A DNA stretch of 64,000 bases from Micrococcus endophyticus (lineage in GTDB: Bacteria; Actinomycetota; Actinomycetes; Actinomycetales; Micrococcaceae), in NCBI RefSeq assembly GCF_014205115.1, contig NZ_JACHMW010000001.1:1860001-1924000 (forward strand). The letters are read 5' to 3'. How positions within the stretch are numbered: the stretch's first letter is position 1; each line of letters starts with the position of its first letter. The notes below the pieces were generated by a model. That model was given only the letters and a program-made list of their open reading frames with translations, made no database searches and had not been told where the DNA came from. Positions 1-6,960 of this stretch are shown here, in pieces. The translations under genes were made by a program, and so were the position numbers.

Positions 1-675
1 CCGGAGCGCCGCATCGCCCTGATCTTCGCGACCGCGATCTTCTTCTGGGTGGCCGTCCCCTTCATCGCGGACATCCCGGCCGTGGCCGACGTCGCCCCGT
101 GGCTGGGCACCATCGACGACACCCAGGTGGCCATCGCCGCCGCCATCGCCTGCTTCATCGTCCCGGCCCGGCGACGCGGCGAGGACGCCTCGCAGACCGC
201 CCTGCTGCAGTGGTCCGCCGCCAAGGAGATCCCGTGGGGCCTGCTGCTGCTGTTCGGCGGCGGCCTGTCCCTGTCCGCCATGTTCACCAACACCGGCTTC
301 AGCCAGTGGCTCGGCGGCCAGGTGGGCGGCCTCAGCGGCGTGCCGGCCTGGGTGGTGCTGCTGATCGTCGTCGTGGTGGGCCTGGCGCTCACCGAGCTGA
401 TCTCCAACACCGCGACGGCGGCCGCCTTCTTCCCGATCTTCGGCGCCGTGGCCCTGGGCCTGGGCATGGACCCGATCTTCATGACGATCGCCGTGACCCT
501 GGCCGTGTGCTCCGCCTACATGCTCCCCGTGGCCACGCCGTCGAACGCCGTGGCGTTCGGCTCCGGCGAGGTGAGCATCAAGCAGATGGTGCGCGCCGGC
601 GTCGGGCTCAACGTCGTGTCCATCGGCCTGATCATGCTCGTGATGTACACGCTCGTGCCGGCCGTCTTCGGCTGA
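1..675 (+). CDS. DASS/SLC13-family sodium:anion symporter (C-terminal part)
   Basis: The frame is already open at the first base, so only the last 224 residues are present. They are almost entirely hydrophobic helices separated by short loops. Two Ser-Asn motifs are visible: SNTATAA in the middle, and ATPSNAVAF near the end beside the helix starting MTIAVTLAVCSAY. Such Ser-Asn-Thr type motifs line the substrate and sodium sites of divalent-anion:sodium symporters, which import dicarboxylates or sulfate across the inner membrane. Which substrate is used cannot be told from this half. The next gene begins 32 bp downstream with its own promoter, so this is probably the end of a transcription unit. 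Confidence 0.8.
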   Translation, partial: PERRIALIFATAIFFWVAVPFIADIPAVADVAPWLGTIDDTQVAIAAAIACFIVPARRRGEDASQTALLQWSAAKEIPWGLLLLFGGGLSLSAMFTNTGFSQWLGGQVGGLSGVPAWVVLLIVVVVGLALTELISNTATAAAFFPIFGAVALGLGMDPIFMTIAVTLAVCSAYMLPVATPSNAVAFGSGEVSIKQMVRAGVGLNVVSIGLIMLVMYTLVPAVFG

Positions 676-695
676 CCGGACGGCGGAGGGGCCCC

Positions 696-708
696 TACCC
701 TGTGCCCA
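696..708 (+). promoter_or_regulatory. -10 box of a probable leaderless promoter (alkA-like gene)
   Basis: TACCCT at 696-701 is followed by six bases and then the ATG at 708. No Shine-Dalgarno sequence lies in between. A transcript would therefore start at or next to the A of ATG. Confidence 0.5.
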
Positions 709-1571
709 TGAGCGACGCGCCCGACGCCGTGGTCCTGGCCCTGCCGTACCGGCGGCCGTTCGCGTTCGACCACCTGCTGCGCTTCCACGCCGCCCGCGCC
801 GTCCCCGGCGTGGAGCACGTGGACGAGGCCGCGTACACGCGCGTCCTCGCGCTCCCCCGCGGGCCCGCCGTCGCCGTGGTGTCCGACGACGACGGCGCGG
901 TCCGCCTCGAGCTGCGGCACGCGCACCCCGACGACGTCGCGGCGGCGGCCGGGCTCGTGCGGCGGATGCTCGACCTGGACGCCGATCCCCAGGCCGTGGA
1001 CGCGGCCCTGCGTGAGGATCCGGCCGCGGCCCGGTCCGTCACGCGGTTCCCGGGGCTGCGCGTGCCCGGGAGCCCGGACCCCCACGAGAGCCTGTTCCGC
1101 GCGATCGTCGGCCAGCAGATCACCGTGGCACGGGCCACCGCCCTGCTCGCGGACATGGCCGCCCGCATGCCCTCCCTCGGATTCGACGGCCCGGTGGATC
1201 GGCTCTTCCCGACCGCCGAGCGGATGGCCGAGGGACTGCACGCCCTCTACCGCGGCCCCGCCGCCCGCCGCGAGGCGCTTCGGGGCGCCGCCGAGGCGCT
1301 GGTCGAGGACCCCGACCTGCTGGAGCGGACCCGGGACCCGGAGGCGCTGAGCGAGACGCTCGTGGGCCTGCGCGGCGTCGGTCCGTGGACGGCGGCGTAC
1401 GTGAGCATGCGGGTGCTCAATGCGCCGGACGTCCCCCTGCCCGGGGACGCGGCGGTGGCCACGGGCGCCCGGCTCCTCGGCGTCGACGACGCGGCCGCCG
1501 CCTACGAGCGGGTCCGCCCGTTCCGCTCCTCGTTCACGATCCACGCGTGGAACGCGGCTGCGGGCGGCTGA
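708..1571 (+). CDS. alkA: DNA-3-methyladenine glycosylase II (AlkA-type, HhH-GPD)
   Basis: 287 residues. AlkA-type enzymes excise alkylated purines in base-excision repair. The N-terminal part (1-110) resembles the AlkA mixed domain (LPYRRPFAFDHLLRFHAARA). The HhH-GPD domain starts at GQQITVARATALL. The helix-hairpin-helix is LRGVGPWTAAYVSMRVL, and the expected catalytic aspartate follows in PLPGD (Asp247). No N-terminal Ada methyltransferase domain is fused, unlike many actinobacterial AdaA-AlkA proteins. The frame is open far upstream on the same strand, but the ATG at 708 gives the first recognisable family sequence and sits right behind a -10 box. It appears monocistronic. Confidence 0.88.
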   Translation: MSDAPDAVVLALPYRRPFAFDHLLRFHAARAVPGVEHVDEAAYTRVLALPRGPAVAVVSDDDGAVRLELRHAHPDDVAAAAGLVRRMLDLDADPQAVDAALREDPAAARSVTRFPGLRVPGSPDPHESLFRAIVGQQITVARATALLADMAARMPSLGFDGPVDRLFPTAERMAEGLHALYRGPAARREALRGAAEALVEDPDLLERTRDPEALSETLVGLRGVGPWTAAYVSMRVLNAPDVPLPGDAAVATGARLLGVDDAAAAYERVRPFRSSFTIHAWNAAAGG

Positions 1572-1627
1572 GACGCGCCCTGCCCCCAGCGCACCGGTCG
1601 TGACGGGGTGCCCTGCCTCGCCTCGCC

Positions 1628-1640
1628 TACGCTGGCCTCA
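1628..1640 (+). promoter_or_regulatory. -10 box of a probable leaderless promoter (HAD gene)
   Basis: TACGCT at 1628-1633, six bases, then the ATG at 1640. No ribosome-binding site is present between them. Confidence 0.5.
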
Positions 1641-2536
1641 TGAGCACCCCCTCCCCCGTCGGACTGCTGTTGGACGTGGACGGCCCCGTGGCCTCCACGC
1701 AGACCCGGACCGTCCCGGACGGGATCGTCGCCACCCTGGTGCGCCTGGCCGGCCGCGGCGTCCCGGTGGGCTTCAACACCGGCCGCTCGGCGGACTTCCT
1801 GCTGCACAGCGTGATCGGCCCGCTGCGCGCCACCGGCCTGCCCGCCGACGCCCCGTTCTTCGCCGTCTGCGAGAAGGGCGCCGTGTGGTTCCCGTTCTCC
1901 GCGGTCCCCGCCGGAACCCTGCCGGAGGTCACCGTGGACGCGCCGGCGCCCGCCTGGGTCCGCACGGATCCGGCGATGGCCCTGGACCCCGGCCTGCGCG
2001 AGCGCATCTGGGAGCTGAGCCGCGAGCGCGCCGGGGACCTGCAGTTCGTGGACCGCACCAAGCTCGCCATGGTCTCGCTCGAGATGCGGGTGGGCGCGGA
2101 CCAGGCCGCGTACGAGGCGGTGCGCGACGACGTCGCCGCGGGGGTCGAGGAAATGCTCGCCGAGCGCGGGCTCGCGGACGAGGTGCGCGTGGACCCCACC
2201 GTGATCTCGGTGGACGTGGAGCACCGCTCCTCCGGCAAGGACCTGGGCGTGGACCGCTGCCGGGCCCTGATGGCCGAGGCGGGCGTCCCCGTGCCCGGCC
2301 GGTGGTTCACCGCCGGGGACTCGCGGACGGACTACGCCATGGCGGACCGGCTGCACGCGATCGGTCTCGCGGTGGAGCACCTGGACGTGCGGCCGGCCGA
2401 CGGGATCCCCGCCACCCCCTACCCGGTGCTGACCGCCGCGGACCTGGCCGGCCGCGGCGTCGGGAACGCGGAGGACGTGCACGAGCGGGCGGGCGAGTCG
2501 CTGCTGCGCTGGGTGGAGCGCGACCTGCTGGACTGA
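1640..2536 (+). CDS. HAD-superfamily hydrolase (class IIB, sugar-phosphatase type)
   Basis: 298 residues. The four HAD motifs are present: motif I LLLDVDGPV (nucleophile Asp near residue 12), motif II FNTGRS, the lysine of motif III in SSGKDLGVD, and motif IV AGDSRTDYAMA. The layout, with a cap between motifs II and III, matches the IIB group that includes mannosyl-3-phosphoglycerate, trehalose-6-phosphate and sucrose-phosphate phosphatases. The substrate is not determined. Motif I normally reads DxDGT/L; here it is DVDGPV, slightly unusual but with both aspartates kept. No operon partner is evident. Confidence 0.78.
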   Translation: MSTPSPVGLLLDVDGPVASTQTRTVPDGIVATLVRLAGRGVPVGFNTGRSADFLLHSVIGPLRATGLPADAPFFAVCEKGAVWFPFSAVPAGTLPEVTVDAPAPAWVRTDPAMALDPGLRERIWELSRERAGDLQFVDRTKLAMVSLEMRVGADQAAYEAVRDDVAAGVEEMLAERGLADEVRVDPTVISVDVEHRSSGKDLGVDRCRALMAEAGVPVPGRWFTAGDSRTDYAMADRLHAIGLAVEHLDVRPADGIPATPYPVLTAADLAGRGVGNAEDVHERAGESLLRWVERDLLD

Positions 2537-2578
2537 TCGCGGGGCACTATAGGCGCCCGCCCGGCGCCCAGCACCAGT

Positions 2579-2628
2579 GTGACGCTGGCACGTCACGCGA
2601 CGTCACGCAGGGCCCGCCGGCGTCACGC
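2579..2628 (+). promoter_or_regulatory. Phased CGTCACGC repeats upstream of the 2OG-oxygenase gene
   Basis: CGTCACGC occurs at 2591, 2601 and 2621, that is one and two helical turns apart, with an inverted GTGACG at 2579. The cluster ends about 30 bp before a weak -10 (TGGACT, 2657-2662) that lies seven bases from the ATG at 2670. This looks like a regulator-binding region, but the regulator is unknown. Confidence 0.4.
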
Positions 2629-2669
2629 GAACTGGCGGCGGGGCCCCGGCCGACGCTGGACTGCCCCCC

Positions 2670-3728
2670 ATGACCGCGCAGACCCCCGCCACCGCCCCGG
2701 CCGACGACGCCCCGCTCGAGGTGCCCGTCCTCGACCTGTCCGGGATGCGCCGCCCCGATGGCTCCTTCGACCCGGACTTCCTCGCACGGCTGCGCCACGC
2801 GGCCCACCACGTGGGCTTCTTCCAGATCGTGGACTACGGGGCCGCGCCCGGCCAGGTGGACGACCTCTTCCGCGTCACCGCGGAGTTCTTCGCGCGGCCC
2901 GAGGCCGAGAAGCTCGCCCTGCACAACCAGGACTCGCCCCACTGGCGCGGCTACTCCGCCGTCGCCGCCGAGCGCACCCAGGGCCGCCCCGACTCGCGCG
3001 AGCAGCTGGACTTCTCCCCGGACCGCGCCCCCGTGCCCGCCGAGCGCATCGGCGAGGGCGAGGAGTACTGGCACCTGCAGGGCCCGAACCGGTGGCCGGC
3101 GGACATGCCCGAGCTGGAGCGCTCGGCCATGGCCTGGACCGCCCTCATGGACCGTGTGGGCGAGGACCTGCTGAAGGCACTGTGCGTGGCGATCGGCCTG
3201 GAGGAGGACCACTTCGCGGAGGCCTTCGACGGCGACCGCGCCTGGATGGCCAAGCTCGCCCACTACGTGGGCGGCGTGGCCGAGGCCGGGACGCAGGGCG
3301 TGGGGCTGCACGCCGACTACGGCTTCATCACGCTGCTGCTGCAGGACGAGGTGGGCGGCCTCGAGGTCCGCCCGCACGGCCAGGACGCGTGGCTGCCCGT
3401 GGAGCCGATCCCGGGCGCGCTCGTGGTGAACCTCGGGGAGATGCTCGAGGTGGCCACGGACGGCTACCTGATGGCCACCATCCACCGCGTGCAGTCCCCG
3501 CCCGAGGGCGTGGGCCGCTACTCGGTGCCCTTCTTCTACTCGCCGCGCCTGGACGCCGTGATCGAGCAGGTGGAGCTGTCCGCCGAGCTCGCGGCGGACG
3601 CCCGCGGCGCCTCGGACGACCCGGTCAACCCCATGCTGGCCTCGTTCGGCTCGAACATGCTCAAGGGCTTCGTGCGCGCCCATCCGAAGGTGACCGAGCG
3701 GTTCCACCCGGAGCTGCTCGGCCGCTGA
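2670..3728 (+). CDS. 2-oxoglutarate/Fe(II)-dependent oxygenase, isopenicillin-N-synthase family
   Basis: 352 residues, normal for the family. The N-terminal DIOX_N-like part (VPVLDLSGMRRPDG...VGFFQIVDYG) is followed by the jelly-roll core. Iron ligands are His214 and Asp216 (LHADYGF) and His272 (TIHRV). The 2-oxoglutarate-binding Arg283-x-Ser285 is in GRYSVPF. Bacterial members hydroxylate or cyclise small molecules; a true penicillin role is not suggested because no NRPS or other biosynthetic gene is nearby. The start at 2670 has no clear Shine-Dalgarno sequence and may be leaderless. The gene stands alone between a HAD hydrolase and a surface-protein gene. Confidence 0.85.
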   Translation: MTAQTPATAPADDAPLEVPVLDLSGMRRPDGSFDPDFLARLRHAAHHVGFFQIVDYGAAPGQVDDLFRVTAEFFARPEAEKLALHNQDSPHWRGYSAVAAERTQGRPDSREQLDFSPDRAPVPAERIGEGEEYWHLQGPNRWPADMPELERSAMAWTALMDRVGEDLLKALCVAIGLEEDHFAEAFDGDRAWMAKLAHYVGGVAEAGTQGVGLHADYGFITLLLQDEVGGLEVRPHGQDAWLPVEPIPGALVVNLGEMLEVATDGYLMATIHRVQSPPEGVGRYSVPFFYSPRLDAVIEQVELSAELAADARGASDDPVNPMLASFGSNMLKGFVRAHPKVTERFHPELLGR

Positions 3729-3733
3729 GCCGG

Positions 3734-3786
3734 CCGTGACCGTCCCGAGTCGAGACCGTGACCGTCTCGTCTCACGACCGTGACCG
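3734..3786 (+). promoter_or_regulatory. Three direct repeats spaced exactly 22 bp upstream of a promoter
   Basis: CCGTGACCG begins at 3734, 3756 and 3778, with a shorter ACCGTG at 3788. The exact two-helical-turn spacing puts all copies on one face of the DNA, just upstream of the -35 region of the next gene. This is typical of an activator such as a response regulator. Confidence 0.5.
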
Positions 3787-3794
3787 GACCGTGC

Positions 3795-3823
3795 TTCTCC
3801 CCGCTCGACGGGGCCACTAGATT
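3795..3823 (+). promoter_or_regulatory. Promoter of the surface-protein gene
   Basis: TAGATT at 3818-3823 is a good -10. TTCTCC at 3795-3800 sits at 17-bp spacing but is a poor -35, consistent with activator dependence. The leader before the ATG at 3925 is about 95 bases. Confidence 0.5.
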
Positions 3824-3924
3824 CTTGCTCGGCAACACGGCAGGGGGGCATCGTCCCAGGCCAGGCGCCCGGGGCGAGGACTCCCTCCTCCCGTACCGCA
3901 GGACCTGACTCCTCGAGGAGAACC

Positions 3925-4965
3925 ATGCGCACCACCGCTCGCACCCGTCCCGCCCGCCTCGCCGCGGCCGCCCTCGGCGCCGGCATCCTGCTCACCGGCA
4001 TCGGCGCCGCCCCGGCCCTCGCCCAGGAGACGGCTCCTGCCGCCTCCACGTCCACCGCCGCCGCCTGGGCCGCCGAACACGGGATGCCCGTGGGCCACGT
4101 GACCCCGATCTGGGAGGCGGACGGCCCCACCACCCAGAGCCGCCTCGATGCCTACTGGAACGTCGATGCTTCCGACCTGAAGATCGAGCTCTTCTCGACC
4201 GCCGACCCGTCCGTCCGCGTGGAGGTGCCCTTCACCTTCGACGCGGAGCTCAGCGAGGGCCGCCTGGACATGGCGGCGACCCGCCCGATGCTCGGGGCAG
4301 CGGCCAGCAACCCCGTGACGTACGTGCTCTCCGTGAAGGGCGAGGAGGTCGCCACCCTGCAGCTCGGCGCGGACGCCCAGCCTGGCGACGACCAGCTGGC
4401 CGAGATCACCGGTGGCGGAGGCGCGCAGGTGCTCGGATTCGACATGCTGCCCGAGTCCTTCACCACAACGAAGCTCACCACCGCAGACGAGCCGTACGCC
4501 CGGGTCGGTCCCATGTGGCCGGAGGGCAGCCCGAAGGGCGTGCTGGTGCAGGAGCCGCGGCACGGCGACCTCGTTCCGGTGATGGCGTCGTGGGACCCGA
4601 GCGTCGTCGACCGGTACCTCTACGTGGCCGACGCCGGCTTCACGGGCAAGGACACCGTGGTGTTCGAGTACTCGGACGGCTCCCGGACCAGCACGGAGAC
4701 CGTCGTGGTGTCCGTGGGCGACCCGCGCGTGGCCGAGTACGGCCCCTCCCTCGACCCGGCCTACGGCGACTACGAGGAGTCGATGGCCGCCATCCAGGAC
4801 TTCCTCGCGCAGCGCGACGGCATGGGCACCCCCGCCCCGGACGGCGAGCACACCGTCCCGGAGAAGGTCGAGACCGGCTCCGCCACCGCCTGGTGGCTCG
4901 CCGCCGCCGGCGCCCTCGGCGCCGGGGCGCTGCTCCGCCTCCGCCCCGCACGCCGCGGGGCCTGA
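3925..4965 (+). CDS. Secreted cell-surface protein with Ig-like domain and sorting-type tail
   Basis: 346 residues, behind a good Shine-Dalgarno sequence (GAGGAGAACC-ATG). A Sec signal peptide (RTRPARLAAAALGAGILLTG, cleavage near ALAQE at about residue 34) starts the protein. Around residues 210-270 the segment VADAGFTGKDTVVFEYSDG resembles bacterial Ig/cadherin-like modules. The C-terminus reads VETGS, then a hydrophobic helix, then RPARRGA. This is the architecture of a sortase signal or membrane anchor, but there is no canonical LPxTG. The protein is presumably displayed on the cell surface; no specific function is recognised. Phased repeats upstream suggest it is regulated. Confidence 0.7.
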   Translation: MRTTARTRPARLAAAALGAGILLTGIGAAPALAQETAPAASTSTAAAWAAEHGMPVGHVTPIWEADGPTTQSRLDAYWNVDASDLKIELFSTADPSVRVEVPFTFDAELSEGRLDMAATRPMLGAAASNPVTYVLSVKGEEVATLQLGADAQPGDDQLAEITGGGGAQVLGFDMLPESFTTTKLTTADEPYARVGPMWPEGSPKGVLVQEPRHGDLVPVMASWDPSVVDRYLYVADAGFTGKDTVVFEYSDGSRTSTETVVVSVGDPRVAEYGPSLDPAYGDYEESMAAIQDFLAQRDGMGTPAPDGEHTVPEKVETGSATAWWLAAAGALGAGALLRLRPARRGA

Positions 4966-4976
4966 CGGAGTCGGGG

Positions 4977-5014
4977 CCCGTCGTCGTCGGACCGGGGAGG
5001 CCGACGACGACGGG
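4977..5014. terminator. Terminator hairpin
   Basis: CCCGTCGTCGTCGG and its exact complement CCGACGACGACGGG enclose a 10-base loop just after the surface-protein gene. There is no T tract. Confidence 0.6.
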
Positions 5015-5047
5015 CGGCCGACCCTCCCCGGGCCTGGACCTCGACCC

Positions 5048-5053
5048 CTAGCG
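5048..5053 (+). promoter_or_regulatory. -10 box of the poxB promoter
   Basis: TAGCGT lies 66 bp upstream of the chosen GTG start, leaving a leader of about 60 bases that ends in a purine-rich ribosome-binding region (AGAGAGAGG). Confidence 0.4.
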
Positions 5054-5119
5054 TGGAAGGGAGTGCCGCGCCCCCGCCGAACCGGCCCGGGCGCCTCCCG
5101 ACCAGAGAGAGGTTCCACC

Positions 5120-6835
5120 GTGGCCACCGTCGCCCAGAACATCGTCGAGACCCTCCACGCCTCGGGCGTGCGCCGCATGTACGGCGTCCCGGGCGACTCG
5201 CTCAACGGCCTCACGGAGGCGCTGCGCACGCACGGCGGCATCGAGTGGGTGCACACCCGGCACGAGGAGGCCGCCGCGTTCGCCGCCTCGGCCGAGTCCC
5301 AGCTCACGGATGAGCTCGCGGTCTGCGTGGGCTCGTGCGGTCCGGGCAACCTCCACCTGATCAACGGCCTGTTCGACGCCCAGCGCTCCCGCACCCCGGT
5401 GCTCGCGATCGCCGCGCACATCCCGTCGGAGGAGATCGGCTCGGGCTACTTCCAGGAGACCCACCCGCAGGACCTGTTCCGCGAGTGCTCCGTCTACGTG
5501 GAGCACGTCTCCTCGGCGGACCAGATGCCCCGCATGCTGCGCACCGCGATGCGGGCCGCGGTCGAGCAGCGGGGCGTGGCCGTGCTCGTGATCCCGGGCG
5601 ACGTGGCCCTCACCGAGCTCTCCGCGAAGCCCGAGGTGATCCGTCACACGCCGTCCCGCGTCATCCCGGCGGACTCCGTGCTGCGCGAGGCCGCCGAGGC
5701 CCTGGACTCGTCCAAGCGGATCACCATCCTGGCCGGCGCGGGCGCGGCCGGCGCTCACGACGAGGTCGTGGCCCTGGCGGAACGGCTGCAGGCCCCGATC
5801 GTCCACGCTCTGCGCGGCAAGGATCGGATCGAGTATGACAACCCGTATGACGTCGGCTTGACCGGCCTGCTCGGCTTCTCCTCCGGCTACCACGCGCTCA
5901 AGGACGCCGAGACCCTGCTGATCCTGGGCTCGTCCCTGCCGTACCGGCAGTTCTACCCGGAGGACGCGACCGTCATCCAGGTGGACGTGCGCGGGGACCA
6001 GATCGGCCGACGGGTGGCCGTGGACGTCCCGCTCGTGGGCGGCGTGAAGGAGACGGCCCAGGCCCTGCTGCCGCTGCTGCGCGGGAACTCGTCGTCGTCC
6101 TTCCTGAAGAAGGCCCGCAGGCACTACGCCAAGACGCGCAAGGACCTGGACGAGCTGGCGGCCCCGGACCGGCGCACCGTGCACCCGCAGTACGTGGCCC
6201 GCGTCCTGGACGAGGCGGCGTCCGAGGACGCCGTCTTCCTTCCCGACGTCGGCTCCCCGGTGGTCTGGGCGGCCCGCTACCTGACCATGAACGGGCGGCG
6301 CCGGATCATCGGCTCCATGACGCACGGCTCGATGGCGAACGCGGTCACCCAGGCGATCGGCGCGCAGGCCGTGGACCGCACCCGGCAGGTGGTGGCCATG
6401 GCCGGCGACGGCGGGCTGGCGATGATGCTCGGCGAGCTGCTGACCTTCGTGCAGAACGGCCTGCCCGTGAAGACCCTCGTGTTCGACAACGACTCGCTGA
6501 ACTTCGTGGAGCTGGAGATGAAGGCCGCCGGCCTGGTCCCCTACGCCACGGACCTGCAGAACCCGGACTTCGCCGCCGTGGCCGAGGCCATGGGCCTCAA
6601 GGGCTTCCGCGTGGAGCGCTCGAAGGACCTGCCGGCGGTGATGGCGGAGTTCCTCGCGCACGAGGGGCCGGCCCTGCTGGTGGTGAAGACGGAGCGCCAG
6701 GAGCTGACCATCCCGCCGAGCATCGAGTTCGAGCAGGCCAAGGGCTTCGCCCTCTACGCGCTGCGCACCGTCCTGGACGGCAAGGGCACCCAGCTGGTGG
6801 ACCTGGCGAGGGCGAACCTGCGCCAGCTGTTCTGA
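5120..6835 (+). CDS. poxB: Pyruvate oxidase / pyruvate:quinone dehydrogenase
   Basis: 571 residues from the GTG at 5120, the same length as E. coli PoxB. PoxB oxidatively decarboxylates pyruvate to acetate and CO2 at the membrane face and passes electrons to quinone, using ThDP and FAD. Seen here: N-terminal ThDP Pyr domain with GVPGDSLNGL and the cofactor-activating Glu49 (HEEAAAF), the central FAD domain, and the C-terminal PP domain with AGDGGLAMMLGELLTF followed by FDNDSLNFVELEM, the metal/ThDP motif. GTG 5120 is preferred over an in-frame codon at 5063 because it follows AGAGAGAGG and begins the conserved MATVAQNIVETL. The C-terminal tail (QLVDLARANLRQLF) is amphipathic, as in membrane-activated PoxB. 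Confidence 0.9.
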   Translation: MATVAQNIVETLHASGVRRMYGVPGDSLNGLTEALRTHGGIEWVHTRHEEAAAFAASAESQLTDELAVCVGSCGPGNLHLINGLFDAQRSRTPVLAIAAHIPSEEIGSGYFQETHPQDLFRECSVYVEHVSSADQMPRMLRTAMRAAVEQRGVAVLVIPGDVALTELSAKPEVIRHTPSRVIPADSVLREAAEALDSSKRITILAGAGAAGAHDEVVALAERLQAPIVHALRGKDRIEYDNPYDVGLTGLLGFSSGYHALKDAETLLILGSSLPYRQFYPEDATVIQVDVRGDQIGRRVAVDVPLVGGVKETAQALLPLLRGNSSSSFLKKARRHYAKTRKDLDELAAPDRRTVHPQYVARVLDEAASEDAVFLPDVGSPVVWAARYLTMNGRRRIIGSMTHGSMANAVTQAIGAQAVDRTRQVVAMAGDGGLAMMLGELLTFVQNGLPVKTLVFDNDSLNFVELEMKAAGLVPYATDLQNPDFAAVAEAMGLKGFRVERSKDLPAVMAEFLAHEGPALLVVKTERQELTIPPSIEFEQAKGFALYALRTVLDGKGTQLVDLARANLRQLF

Positions 6836-6873
6836 GCGGGCGGGAGATCCGCAGCGCACACGCGAAGGCCCCC

Positions 6874-6918
6874 GACGACGGCGGCCCGGACGCGTGACGC
6901 GTCCGGGCCGCCGTCGTG
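6874..6918. terminator. Bidirectional terminator between convergent genes
   Basis: A stem of about 20 bp (GACGACGGCGGCCCGGACGC and its complement) with a 3-base loop (6895-6897) lies between the poxB stop and the stop of the oppositely oriented symporter gene. Confidence 0.8.
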
Positions 6919-6960
6919 CGGGGGCAGGATGCCGGCAGGGAGCCGCCGGGCCCTCGCCGG

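Noticed and set aside
2670-3728. Isopenicillin N synthase as part of a beta-lactam cluster
   Set aside because: Only the broad oxygenase family is supported. There is no peptide synthetase, epimerase or acyltransferase gene nearby.
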